64,000 bases of DNA from Streptomyces antibioticus (GTDB lineage: Bacteria; Actinomycetota; Actinomycetes; Streptomycetales; Streptomycetaceae): assembly GCF_001514065.1 (NCBI RefSeq), contig NZ_KQ948425.1, positions 302,067 through 366,066 of the forward strand. The letters are read 5' to 3'. Positions 54,272 through 62,312 of this stretch are shown here, piece after piece. The position numbers and the translations under genes are program-made. Position 1 is the stretch's first letter. Every line of letters starts with the position of its first letter. The notes beneath the pieces are model-generated. The model did not search any database and was not told where the DNA came from. It worked only from the letters and a program-made list of their open reading frames with translations.

Positions 54272-54885
54272 GCGGTGTCCCCTTCCCGGTTCTCGGCCCC
54301 GCTGTCGACGAGGTCGGTGACGCGGATGTCCACGGACGCTATGACCATGCCCAGTTCCCGGTCGGCGGCCTCCCGCACCCGCCGGCGTACCCGCTCCGCG
54401 AGCTCCTGCAGTCCGACGTGAGCGGGCGCATGGATGTCCAGACGGACCTCGACGCCCGCGGCTGGACCGTCGGCGTCCACAATGCGGCACGAACCCGCGC
54501 TGACCCCCTCGACCGACTCGGCCGCCGAACGGAGGGCGCGCGCGGCGACCGTCTCCATGATCCACAGGTCTTCGGCGGGTTCACCCAGGGGCAGCGGGCG
54601 GCCGGGCCGCAGTTCGAGGCGGACGAGATCCATCACCCGCCGGGTCAGCGGCTCGGCGTCGTAGGCGGAGGTCTCCGGGGTCTCCTCGCGCAAGCCGGCC
54701 ACGGCGGTCTCCAGCTGTTCGAGGTCGCGTACGGCATGCCGGCAGTGCGGGCAGGTGGCCGAGTGCGGGTCGGACACCTGCCGTTCCCAGTCGTCCCAGA
54801 CCTGGGACAACGGGCGTCCGCACGGCAGTCGCTCGTCGTCCCCATCGGCTCGGGTGCCCTCGGGCGGGTCGGTGTGGGTGGTCAT
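54268..54885 (-). CDS. Asp23-type protein with N-terminal anti-sigma-like zinc motif
   Basis: A 205-residue fusion. Residues 20-65 include C22 and HSATCPHC (His41, Cys45, Cys48), the H-x3-C-x2-C pattern of zinc anti-sigma factors, followed by an amphipathic helix. Residues about 80-195 are an Asp23/Gls24 domain (IMETVAARALRSAAESVEGV, GVEVRLDIHAPAHVGLQELA, MVIASVDIRVTDLV). It overlaps the ECF sigma gene by 4 bases, the standard arrangement for a sigma/anti-sigma pair. It has no transmembrane helix; membrane contact could come from the Asp23 part. Confidence 0.8.
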   Translation of the reverse strand: MTTHTDPPEGTRADGDDERLPCGRPLSQVWDDWERQVSDPHSATCPHCRHAVRDLEQLETAVAGLREETPETSAYDAEPLTRRVMDLVRLELRPGRPLPLGEPAEDLWIMETVAARALRSAAESVEGVSAGSCRIVDADGPAAGVEVRLDIHAPAHVGLQELAERVRRRVREAADRELGMVIASVDIRVTDLVDSGAENREGDTA

Positions 54886-55505
54886 CGCCAGGCCCCCAGT
54901 GCTTGTGTCAGACAGCGGCGTGCGCGGAAGACGCGGGCGCGGACGGCCTCCTGGCTGATGCCGACCGCGTCCGCGATGAACTCGTAGGACCGGCCGTCCA
55001 GTTCGCGCAGCACCCAGCAGGCGCGCTGTTCGGCCGAGAGGAGATCGAGGGCCTCACGCAGTTCACGCACAGCGTCACGGGCCTCGGTGATGCGGGCCGG
55101 GGAGGTGGCGTGTTCGGCCGCCGGCATCTCCCCTGCCGCCTCCAGGGGCACAACCGGTCTGCGGGCGCGCAGGACGTTCAGACAGCGGTTGGTGACGATG
55201 CGGTACATCCACGTCGCGAAGGACGCCTGCCCGTGGAACTCCGGCAATCGGCGCCATGCGCTGAGGAAGGCGTCCTGCACCGCGTCCTCCGCCTCCGCCA
55301 CGGTGCCCAGCAGCCGGGTGGCCAGCCGGATCAGAACCGGCGCATGGCCTTGCACCAGGGCCGCGAAGGCGTCCTCGTCGCCCTCCGCGGCCCGGACCAC
55401 CAGCAGGGTGTCGCCGGTGTCGTGCCCGGCGTCCGGTGGTGCGGTCAGTCTGCGGGCCCCCGCCACTGAGCGGCTCCTCTCGTCCGGTGTCTTCAGGTTG
55501 GACAC
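54882..55505 (-). CDS. ECF RNA polymerase sigma factor
   Basis: A 207-residue sigma factor starting at about GTG 55505 (weak ribosome site; an ATG about 60 bases upstream at MARGSLPVG is possible). Region 2: DEDAFAALVQGHAPVLIRLA, EAEDAVQDAFLSAWRRLPEF, ATWMYRIVTNRCLNVLRAR. Region 4: LDLLSAEQRACWVLRELDGR, YEFIADAVGISQEAVRARVF. It heads an operon with two Asp23-type genes. Confidence 0.9.
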   Translation of the reverse strand: MSNLKTPDERSRSVAGARRLTAPPDAGHDTGDTLLVVRAAEGDEDAFAALVQGHAPVLIRLATRLLGTVAEAEDAVQDAFLSAWRRLPEFHGQASFATWMYRIVTNRCLNVLRARRPVVPLEAAGEMPAAEHATSPARITEARDAVRELREALDLLSAEQRACWVLRELDGRSYEFIADAVGISQEAVRARVFRARRCLTQALGAWR

Positions 55506-55680
55506 GCGCGGGGCGTGCCTGTGACGCACCACTTCGCCGACTGGGAGGGAGCCCCTCGCCATTCCGGTGCGTATTTTCTTTGAATCCGGAGCAGAACACC
55601 CCGCGGATTGGTGCGGAAAAAACATTCACCCGTTCGAGGGGACGACCAATCCGGCACCGGTCCGGAACCGGATTCCCCAC

Positions 55681-57282
55681 GTGACCGACAACGACAACAA
55701 ACCACGCAGGCCGAACGGCGCGCTCCGCCTCGCCGCGGGTGCGCTGGCCGGCGTGGTGAGTGGATTCGCCGCGCTCGCCGTGGCCGAGCTGGTGTCGACC
55801 GCGGTCCGTCCGCAGGCGGGCCCGGTGGTCGCGGTGGGAGGGGCGGCGATCGACCGCACCCCGGCCGCGGTGAAGGACTGGGCGGTGCGGAATTTCGGTA
55901 CCGACGACAAACTCGTTCTCCAACTCGGAATTCTCGCCGTACTCGCCCTTTTCGCGGTGGCACTGGGAATTGCCGTGCTGCGATTCCGGCGCATCGGAGC
56001 GGCCGGTGTGCTGGTCGTCGGCGCGGTCGGGGCGCTGGCGGCCGCCACACGTCCCGACACGCAGGGCTTCACCGACTCGCTGCCCTCACTCGTGGGCGCC
56101 GGTACCGGGGCGGTCCTGCTGTACGTCCTGGCGGGCCGTCTCGAACGGCGGCCCGCGGCACAGCCCGCGACGGCCGTTGGGCCGGTGGCCGACTGGGACC
56201 GGCGCGGCTTCGTCGTGGTGGCGTCCGCCGCAGCTCTGGCCTCCGCGGGAGCCGGTGTCCTGGGCAGGTCCCTGAACTCGGCGAGCGGGCGGAACGCGGT
56301 CGCCTCCCGCGACCGGCTGGTGCTGCCGGCCCCCGCCGCTCCCGCAGCGGCCGCCCCGCGGGGAGCCGGGCTGCGGATTCCCGGCGCCGTCCCCTTCATC
56401 ACCCCGAACAGCGCCTTCTACCGGGTGGACACCGCGCTGGTGGTCCCCAAGGTCGACGCGACCACCTGGCGGCTGCGCATCCACGGCGAGAGCGTCCCCC
56501 GCCCGCTCACGCTCTCCTTCGACGACCTGCTGCGACGCGAGCTGGTCGAACGCGACATCGCCCTCACCTGCGTCTCCAACGAGGTCGGCGGCCCCTACGT
56601 CGGCAACGCCCGCTGGATCGGGGTACGCCTGGCCGATCTGCTGACCGAGTGCGGCGTGAAGGCGCCCTCGAAGGGCGGCCGCGCCGACCAGCTGGTGGCG
56701 CGCTCGGTGGACGGCATGACGATCGGGAGCCCGGTCGAGGACGTGATGGACGGCCGCGACGCCCTCCTGGCCCTCGGTATGAACGGCGAACCGCTGCCCT
56801 TCGCGCACGGCTTCCCGGTCCGCATGGTGGTGCCCGGCCTGTACGGGTTCGTCTCCGCCTGCAAGTGGATCAAGGACATCGAGCTCACCACCTTCGACGC
56901 CTACGACGCCTACTGGGTCAAGCGCGGCTGGGCCCGCAAGGCGCCGATCAAGACGCAGTCGCGCATCGACACGCCCAAGCCGTTCGCCCGGCCGAGGGCG
57001 GGCACGGTGATGGTCGCCGGGGTCGCCTGGGCCCAGCACCGCGGCATCGACAAAGTCGAGGTCCGGGTCGACGACGGCCCCTGGCAGGAAGCCCGCCTCG
57101 CCGCTGAGGACACGGCCGACACCTGGCGCCAGTGGTCCTTCCCCTGGCAGGCCACCAAGGGCGGCCACACCCTCACCGTCCGCGCCACCGACCGCACCGG
57201 CCGGACGCAGACCGCGAAACGCGCCCGGACCATCCCCGACGGCGCCAGCGGATGGCACTCCGTCGTCGTCACCGTCGAGTGA
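55681..57282 (+). CDS. Membrane molybdopterin oxidoreductase (sulfite oxidase-like)
   Basis: A 533-residue protein. Four hydrophobic helices at about residues 15-37, 80-100, 105-125 and 135-155 are followed by a Tat-like stretch (DRRGFVVVASAAALASAG). From about 240 comes an oxidoreductase molybdopterin domain with the Mo-ligand Cys in ALTCVSNEVGGPYVGNARW and the GVRLADLLTECGVK motif, then a Mo-co dimerisation domain at about 440-530 (MVAGVAWAQHRGIDKVEVRV). It is paired with a fasciclin lipoprotein gene, as in SigK regulons. Confidence 0.92.
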   Translation: MTDNDNKPRRPNGALRLAAGALAGVVSGFAALAVAELVSTAVRPQAGPVVAVGGAAIDRTPAAVKDWAVRNFGTDDKLVLQLGILAVLALFAVALGIAVLRFRRIGAAGVLVVGAVGALAAATRPDTQGFTDSLPSLVGAGTGAVLLYVLAGRLERRPAAQPATAVGPVADWDRRGFVVVASAAALASAGAGVLGRSLNSASGRNAVASRDRLVLPAPAAPAAAAPRGAGLRIPGAVPFITPNSAFYRVDTALVVPKVDATTWRLRIHGESVPRPLTLSFDDLLRRELVERDIALTCVSNEVGGPYVGNARWIGVRLADLLTECGVKAPSKGGRADQLVARSVDGMTIGSPVEDVMDGRDALLALGMNGEPLPFAHGFPVRMVVPGLYGFVSACKWIKDIELTTFDAYDAYWVKRGWARKAPIKTQSRIDTPKPFARPRAGTVMVAGVAWAQHRGIDKVEVRVDDGPWQEARLAAEDTADTWRQWSFPWQATKGGHTLTVRATDRTGRTQTAKRARTIPDGASGWHSVVVTVE

Positions 57283-57351
57283 CCCCCAGAACCATCTCCC
57301 CTTCCCCTCTACAAGGCAGCACCCGCTGCCGTGACCTACAGGAGAAACACC

Positions 57352-58011
57352 ATGAACACCCGTATCCGCCGCATCGCCGTGACCGTGGCCGCCGCGGCCG
57401 TCCTGCCGCTGGCCCTGAGCGCCTGCTCCGACGACGGCGGTGACTCCACCAAGGCGGACTCCTCGTCGAAGGCTTCGGCGTCCGCCTCCGCGACGGACGA
57501 CGGCATGACGGACTCCGGCAGCACCACCGCGGCGGACCAGCCCTTCGGCTCCGCCTGTTCGGCCGTGCCCACCAGCGGCGCGGGCTCCTTCGACGGCATG
57601 GCCAAGGACCCGGTCGCCACGGCCGCCTCCAACAACCCGGCCCTGTCCACGCTGGTGACCGCGGTGAAGAAGGCCGGCCTGGTCGACACCCTCAACAACG
57701 CCCAGAACATCACCGTGTTCGCACCGACCAACGACGCCTTCGCGAAGATCCCCAAGGCCACCCTCGACAAGGTCCTCAACGACAAGGCCCAGCTGACGAA
57801 GATCCTCACCTACCACGTCGTCGGCCAGAAGCTCGCCCCGAAGGACCTGGAGAACGGCTCCTTCGACACCCTGGAGAAGTCGAAGCTCACCACCTCCGGT
57901 TCGGGCGAGTCCTACACCGTCAACGACTCCGCCAAGGTGGTCTGCGGCAACGTCAAGACCGCCAACGCCAACGTCTACATCATCGACACCGTCCTGATGC
58001 CGAGCTCCTGA
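57352..58011 (+). CDS. Fasciclin-domain lipoprotein
   Basis: A 219-residue lipoprotein with lipobox LSACS (Cys25) and a Ser/Ala/Asp-rich linker. Residues 75-217 are a fasciclin (FAS1) domain with both conserved boxes: NITVFAPTNDAFAKIP and the YHVV segment near residue 155. It resembles the mycobacterial antigens MPB83/MPB70, known SigK targets. CAGGAGA precedes ATG 57352. Ends before a strong terminator. Confidence 0.93.
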   Translation: MNTRIRRIAVTVAAAAVLPLALSACSDDGGDSTKADSSSKASASASATDDGMTDSGSTTAADQPFGSACSAVPTSGAGSFDGMAKDPVATAASNNPALSTLVTAVKKAGLVDTLNNAQNITVFAPTNDAFAKIPKATLDKVLNDKAQLTKILTYHVVGQKLAPKDLENGSFDTLEKSKLTTSGSGESYTVNDSAKVVCGNVKTANANVYIIDTVLMPSS

Positions 58012-58022
58012 CGGCCCATCAC

Positions 58023-58057
58023 GCGGGGGCCGGGACTGCTGTGGTCCCGGCCCCCGC
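58023..58057 (+). terminator. Strong stem-loop terminator after the fasciclin gene
   Basis: GCGGGGGCCGGGAC pairs perfectly with GTCCCGGCCCCCGC around a 7-base loop (TGCTGTG), a 14-bp GC stem starting 11 bases after the stop codon. It isolates the molybdopterin-fasciclin unit from the Asp23 operon. Confidence 0.85.
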
Positions 58058-58166
58058 CGACGTTCCCCGGGAAGTTTTCCGGGCATCCGCGTCACAGCGG
58101 CGCTCGGACCGGGTCGAAACGAGTACAGGCATCCGACGAAGCGTCACAGCAGGAAGGGACACCCTC

Positions 58167-58670
58167 ATGACCACACAGACCGCGGTAGCCGCCAAGGACA
58201 CCCCCGCGCCCCGGGCCGGCGCCAGGAGCGAGGGCACCACGGCCGTCTCCGGCGGCGCCACCGGCGCGGACCAGCCGGCCGCCGACCGTGGACGGACGTC
58301 GATCGCCGACCTCGTCGTCGTGAAGGTGGCCGGCATCGCCGCCCGCGAGATCCCCGGCGTGTACGACATGGGCGGCGGCCTGTCCCGCACCATCGGCGCC
58401 GTCCGTGACCGTGTGCCCGGCGGCCGCCCCAACGTCGGGCGCGGCGTGAAGGTCGAGGTGGGCGAACGGCAGACGGCCATCGACCTCGACCTCGTCGTCG
58501 AGTACGGCGTACCCATCACCGACGTGTCCCGGGACGTCCGCGAGAACGTGATCTCCGCGGTCGAACGCGTCACCGGCCTGGAGGTCGTCGAGGTGAACAT
58601 CACCGTCAACGACGTCCGGCTGCCCGACGACGAGGAACCCGCCACCTCCGCCGAGGCTCGTGTGGAGTAG
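58167..58670 (+). CDS. Asp23/Gls24 envelope stress protein
   Basis: A 167-residue protein with an unstructured 45-residue leader and a full Asp23 domain: SIADLVVVKVAGIAAREIPG, VYDMGGGLSRTIGAVRDRVP, GVKVEVGERQTAIDLDLVVE, VPITDVSRDVRENVISAVER. GGAAGGGA is just upstream of ATG 58167. It leads an operon with DUF2273, a second Asp23/DUF6286 protein and AmaP, the usual set in actinobacteria. Confidence 0.92.
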   Translation: MTTQTAVAAKDTPAPRAGARSEGTTAVSGGATGADQPAADRGRTSIADLVVVKVAGIAAREIPGVYDMGGGLSRTIGAVRDRVPGGRPNVGRGVKVEVGERQTAIDLDLVVEYGVPITDVSRDVRENVISAVERVTGLEVVEVNITVNDVRLPDDEEPATSAEARVE

Positions 58671-58727
58671 CGGTTCTCGGGTGTGAGCGGCCGGCAGTGG
58701 ATCCAGGTGGGAGGTAGGTGGACGGGT

Positions 58728-58913
58728 GTGAGCGCACCGTTCGTAGGCATGATCGCGGGGATGGCCCTGGCGTTCGCCGGATACTTCGGCGGCTTCGGCG
58801 CGTTCCTGCTCGTGGGAGCGCTCGGTGGCCTCGGCTGGGCGGCGGGCCGCTGGGTCGAGGGCGGTGGTGGCGTCCAGGACGTACGGGACGCGTTCGAGCG
58901 GAGCCGCCGATGA
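58728..58913 (+). CDS. DUF2273-type small membrane protein
   Basis: A 61-residue protein with two hydrophobic helices (FVGMIAGMALAFAGYFGGFG and AFLLVGALGGLGWAAGRWVE), a glycine-rich hinge and a charged tail. This is the layout of DUF2273 proteins following asp23 genes. An in-frame GTG at 58683 would add 15 residues but lacks a ribosome site; GTG 58728 follows GGAGG-rich sequence. Overlaps the next gene (ATGA). Confidence 0.8.
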   Translation: MSAPFVGMIAGMALAFAGYFGGFGAFLLVGALGGLGWAAGRWVEGGGGVQDVRDAFERSRR

Positions 58914-59863
58914 CCACCGCCGCGCAGCGGGGCACCACCGCCGTCACGGACCGGGCCGTGCGCAGGATCGCCGAGCGGGCCGCGGACGAGACCCTGACGG
59001 GCCAGGGGTCCAAGGCGACGGCGACCGTGCACGGGCGCCGGGCGCAGGTGGCCCTCGACGTGGCGCTCCCCTACCCGGCGCCGCTGAGCGAGACGGTCCG
59101 CGACCTCCAGGAGCATGTGGTGGGCCGTACAAGGGAGTTGACCGGGCTCGACGTGCCCACCGCGCACATCAGGGTCACTTCGCTCACCGCCGTGGCGGGC
59201 GCAGGCGGGGACACCGCGAAGCCGCAGGGTTCCGTCGGCCGTACGCCCCGGCGGGTGTGGTCCCGGCGTCGCGTTCCGGCGGCCGTGCAGGCCGCCTTGG
59301 CCGCCGTGGTCTGCGGCGCTCTCGCCGTGGATCTGGTCCGGGTGCACGCCGCGCACCGCCCGGCGGCCGTCTGGCGCGTCGAGGTCGTGCACTGGCTGTC
59401 GCAGCACGGACCGGGCGACCGGTCCGTGGTCGTCACCGGCGGTCTGACGGCGCTGCTCGGCCTGTGGATGGTCGTCCTCGCCGTCGCCCCCGGACTGCGC
59501 CGGCGGTCGACCGCGCAGGCCGCTGCTCCTCGGGTCGTCGCGGCGATCGACCGTTCGGCCGTCGAGGCTCTGGTGCGGGACGCGGTGGGCGAGGTGGCCG
59601 GCGTCGGTGGGGTGCGCGTGCGGGTCCGACGCAGGGTGTCGGTGCGGGCCGAGCTGCTGTTCGGGGAACGCGCGGAGGCTCGGGCCGAGGTGACTGCGGC
59701 CGCCGACGGAGCATTGAGGTCATGCGGTCTGCGGCGCTCGCACGGGCTACGGGTGCGCGTCGCCCCTGCGGCCGTCTGGCGGCCTCCGGCGCCGGAGTCG
59801 GAGTCGGAGACGCAGAAGCCGGCCGCACCCGCCGTCGGCCCGCGCCCGGAGGGAACCGCGTGA
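58910..59863 (+). CDS. Asp23-like / DUF6286 membrane protein
   Basis: A 317-residue protein. Residues 10-95 are an Asp23-like domain (TDRAVRRIAERAADETLTGQ, RRAQVALDVALPYPAPLSET). Two transmembrane helices at about 127-147 and 180-205 (VVVTGGLTALLGLWMVVLAV) are followed by a DUF6286 AmaP-like region (AVEALVRDAVGEVAGVGGVR). It combines the soluble and anchor functions found in separate proteins elsewhere. Confidence 0.85.
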   Translation: MTTAAQRGTTAVTDRAVRRIAERAADETLTGQGSKATATVHGRRAQVALDVALPYPAPLSETVRDLQEHVVGRTRELTGLDVPTAHIRVTSLTAVAGAGGDTAKPQGSVGRTPRRVWSRRRVPAAVQAALAAVVCGALAVDLVRVHAAHRPAAVWRVEVVHWLSQHGPGDRSVVVTGGLTALLGLWMVVLAVAPGLRRRSTAQAAAPRVVAAIDRSAVEALVRDAVGEVAGVGGVRVRVRRRVSVRAELLFGERAEARAEVTAAADGALRSCGLRRSHGLRVRVAPAAVWRPPAPESESETQKPAAPAVGPRPEGTA

Positions 59864-59936
59864 CGCGCCAGGGCGGTCCTTCCCGCTGCACCCGACGGCA
59901 CCGTGTACCCAGCGGCCTCCCGCAAGGAGATGTCTG

Positions 59937-60524
59937 ATGCGCCCATCCCGCTTGTTGGTCAACCGGTTGGTGCTGGGCGGCACCGGCCTGGTGCTCCTGC
60001 TCATGGGCGGTTGGCTTGCGGTCACCCGCACCGCCCTCGACCCCCAGCTGCCTGCCTGGTGGCCCGAGCCGCCGACCGGGCACCAAGTCCTGCTGGACAC
60101 AGCCCAGTTGGCGCGGCTGCGTGGCGAGGGATGGTGGACGCCGACCGTCATCGCGGGGGCGATCACGCTGAGCCTGCTCTTCGGGTGCTGGTGCCTCGCG
60201 CAGTTCCGTTCCGGGGCGGCCCGGCGGCTGCCGCTGGCCGCGCCGGGCGGCGCCGTGCGGGCGCAGGCACTGGCCGAGGCGCTGGCCGTGCGTGCGCGTG
60301 CGGTGCCCGGCGTCGCGCGCAGCCGTGCCCGTGTCCTGCCTCGCTCCCGGCGCCGCCTGGAGGTGCGGCTGCGGGTCTGGCTCAGGCCTGGAGTCGCGCC
60401 GCAGACCGTGCTGCCCGCCCTGTGCGCGGTGACCGACGAGGCCGATGCGTCCGCAGCGCCGTACACCACGCACACCTGCCTGCGTCTCAGCGCCGTCTCG
60501 CACCGCATGTCCCATGTCCGCTGA
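59937..60524 (+). CDS. amaP: AmaP-like alkaline shock membrane anchor
   Basis: A 195-residue protein with two transmembrane helices (about residues 9-29, RLVLGGTGLVLLLMGGWLAV, and 68-86, TVIAGAITLSLLFGCWCL) and a C-terminal Asp23-interacting region (LAEALAVRARAVPGVARSRA, RLEVRLRVWLRPGVAPQTVL). ATG 59937 follows AAGGAGA. The end overlaps the YihY gene by 11 bases. Confidence 0.85.
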   Translation: MRPSRLLVNRLVLGGTGLVLLLMGGWLAVTRTALDPQLPAWWPEPPTGHQVLLDTAQLARLRGEGWWTPTVIAGAITLSLLFGCWCLAQFRSGAARRLPLAAPGGAVRAQALAEALAVRARAVPGVARSRARVLPRSRRRLEVRLRVWLRPGVAPQTVLPALCAVTDEADASAAPYTTHTCLRLSAVSHRMSHVR

Positions 60525-61434
60525 CCCGTACGCCGGTGACGCCCGGCCCGCCGCCCGCCGCGCCGTCCTCATCAGGCCGCCAGCCACCTGGTGGCCGGCG
60601 CTGCGGCGCACGCCCGTGTCGCTGTGGAACGACGACATATCGGACTACGCGGCGGCCCTGACGTACTACGCGATCCTCTCGGTGCTGCCCGCCCTGCTGG
60701 TGACGGTCCTGGCCATCGGCCTGATCAGCCCGGGCACGGCACAGGCGTTCGTCACCCATGTCACCGCGTACGCGCCCGCCGAGTCGGCCGGTGACCTGCA
60801 CGCCGCGCTGTCCCGGATGCTGGGCGCGGACAGCGGCGCGTGGCCGCTGCTCCTGGCGGGCACCGTGAGCGCGCTGTGGTCCGCCTCCAGCTATCTCGCG
60901 GTCTTCCGCCGTGCCCTGCACCGCATGCACCGGGTCGAGGACCATCGTTCTCCCTGGCGCCGGGCCCCTCGCATCGTGCTCACCGCCCTCGTCCTGCTGG
61001 TCCTCCTGCTGACCGGCTCTCTCACCCTGCTGCTGACCGGACCGCTGGCGGAGGCTCTGGGCCGAGTCCTCGGGCTGGGCGCCACGGCGACCTGGGGGTG
61101 GAGCGTGCTGCGCTGGCCGCTGCTGCTGTGCCTGGTGGCGCTGCTGGTCCTCGTCGTCTTCCACACCGGTCCGGCCGGGGCCCGGCGGCGCGCGCACAGT
61201 CTGCCCGGCGGTGTCCTGGCGGCTGTGCTGTGGCTGGTCGTCTCCACCGGCTTCGCGCTGTACGCCTCCACGTTGAGCACGTACAGCAGGCTGTACGGCT
61301 CGCTCGCCGGCGTGGTCGTCTTCCTGATGTGGCTGTGGCTGTCCAACCTCGCCCTGCTCACCGGCGCGCAGTTCACCGCCGAGCTGGGCAAGAACTCAAC
61401 TGATCACAGCACCGGTACCGGACCCGCCTCGTAA
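60514..61434 (+). CDS. YihY/BrkB-family membrane protein
   Basis: A 306-residue polytopic protein with the YihY pattern: DDISDYAAALTYYAILSVLP near the N terminus, SALWSASSYLAVFRRALHRM, and GSLAGVVVFLMWLWLSNLAL near the end; six hydrophobic helices. The frame extends further upstream into amaP but ATG 60514 is the only sensible start. The family is of unknown transport or envelope function. Confidence 0.9.
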   Translation: MSADPYAGDARPAARRAVLIRPPATWWPALRRTPVSLWNDDISDYAAALTYYAILSVLPALLVTVLAIGLISPGTAQAFVTHVTAYAPAESAGDLHAALSRMLGADSGAWPLLLAGTVSALWSASSYLAVFRRALHRMHRVEDHRSPWRRAPRIVLTALVLLVLLLTGSLTLLLTGPLAEALGRVLGLGATATWGWSVLRWPLLLCLVALLVLVVFHTGPAGARRRAHSLPGGVLAAVLWLVVSTGFALYASTLSTYSRLYGSLAGVVVFLMWLWLSNLALLTGAQFTAELGKNSTDHSTGTGPAS

Positions 61435-61508
61435 CGACGACCCGACGCCCCGTCATGGGCTGCGGCAGTTCGCCGGGGGCCACCAGGGAGCCAGGGCCTG
61501 GTCGGGGG

Positions 61509-62312
61509 TCACTGCGGCCTCGGCGGGCGGGGGAAGAAGCCGCTGGTGCGCGCCACGTACGCGGCATAACCCGGCCGGTCGGCCATGTGCCGTTCCAGCA
61601 GCCGCTTTCCGCTGCCCTGGGTCAGCAGCAGGCTCATCACCACCGGGGAGACCAGCGACACGGCGGCGGCCTCCGGAGCGTCGCAGGTGAGCAGGAACAG
61701 GCCCCACCAGACGCAGAAATCGCCGAAGTAGTTGGGGTGCCGGGTCCAGGACCACAGGCCCTGGTCCATGATCCGTCCCTTGTTGGCGGGATCGGCCTTG
61801 AAGCGGGCGAGCTGGGCGTCCCCCACCGCCTCGAAGCCGACACCGAGCACCCACACGGCGACGCCGGCCCAGGTGAGGGCCGACGGCGGGCCGGACACGT
61901 ACTGCGCGGCCTGGACGGGCAGGGACACCAGCCACACCAGGCCACCTTGCAGCAGATAGACCATCCGCAGGGCGTACACGTTCCGGTTGCCGGGTGCCTT
62001 CGCGAGCATCGCCTCGTAGCGCGGGTCCTCACCATGGCCGCGTCCCCGGCGGGCGATGTGCACGGCCAGCCGCAGTCCCCAGACAGCTGTCAGCGCGGTC
62101 ATCAGCAACCGTCGTACGAGATCGCCCTCCCCGGCGGACACGGCGAGGCTGACGACGGCGACCGCGGTGAAGCCGATGCCCCAGGCGACATCCACGATCC
62201 GGTGCAGGCCCGTGCGCACCGCGACGGCGAAGGTGACCAGCATGACCGCGAGGGCCGCGCCGGCGGCCCAGGCGAGGTTCGCCGCGAACGCCTCCCAGGC
62301 GAACCCGTTCAC
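61509..62312 (-). CDS. DUF1295 membrane protein (ICMT/steroid-reductase fold)
   Basis: A 267-residue protein with about six transmembrane helices and the C-terminal motif SWTRHPNYFGDFCVWWGLFL, which is the cofactor-binding RHPNY signature of DUF1295. GTG 62312 overlaps the cyclopropane synthase stop (GTGA), indicating coupling. In actinobacteria DUF1295 genes accompany cfa genes, probably modifying membrane lipids using NADPH. Confidence 0.92.
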   Translation of the reverse strand: MNGFAWEAFAANLAWAAGAALAVMLVTFAVAVRTGLHRIVDVAWGIGFTAVAVVSLAVSAGEGDLVRRLLMTALTAVWGLRLAVHIARRGRGHGEDPRYEAMLAKAPGNRNVYALRMVYLLQGGLVWLVSLPVQAAQYVSGPPSALTWAGVAVWVLGVGFEAVGDAQLARFKADPANKGRIMDQGLWSWTRHPNYFGDFCVWWGLFLLTCDAPEAAAVSLVSPVVMSLLLTQGSGKRLLERHMADRPGYAAYVARTSGFFPRPPRPQ

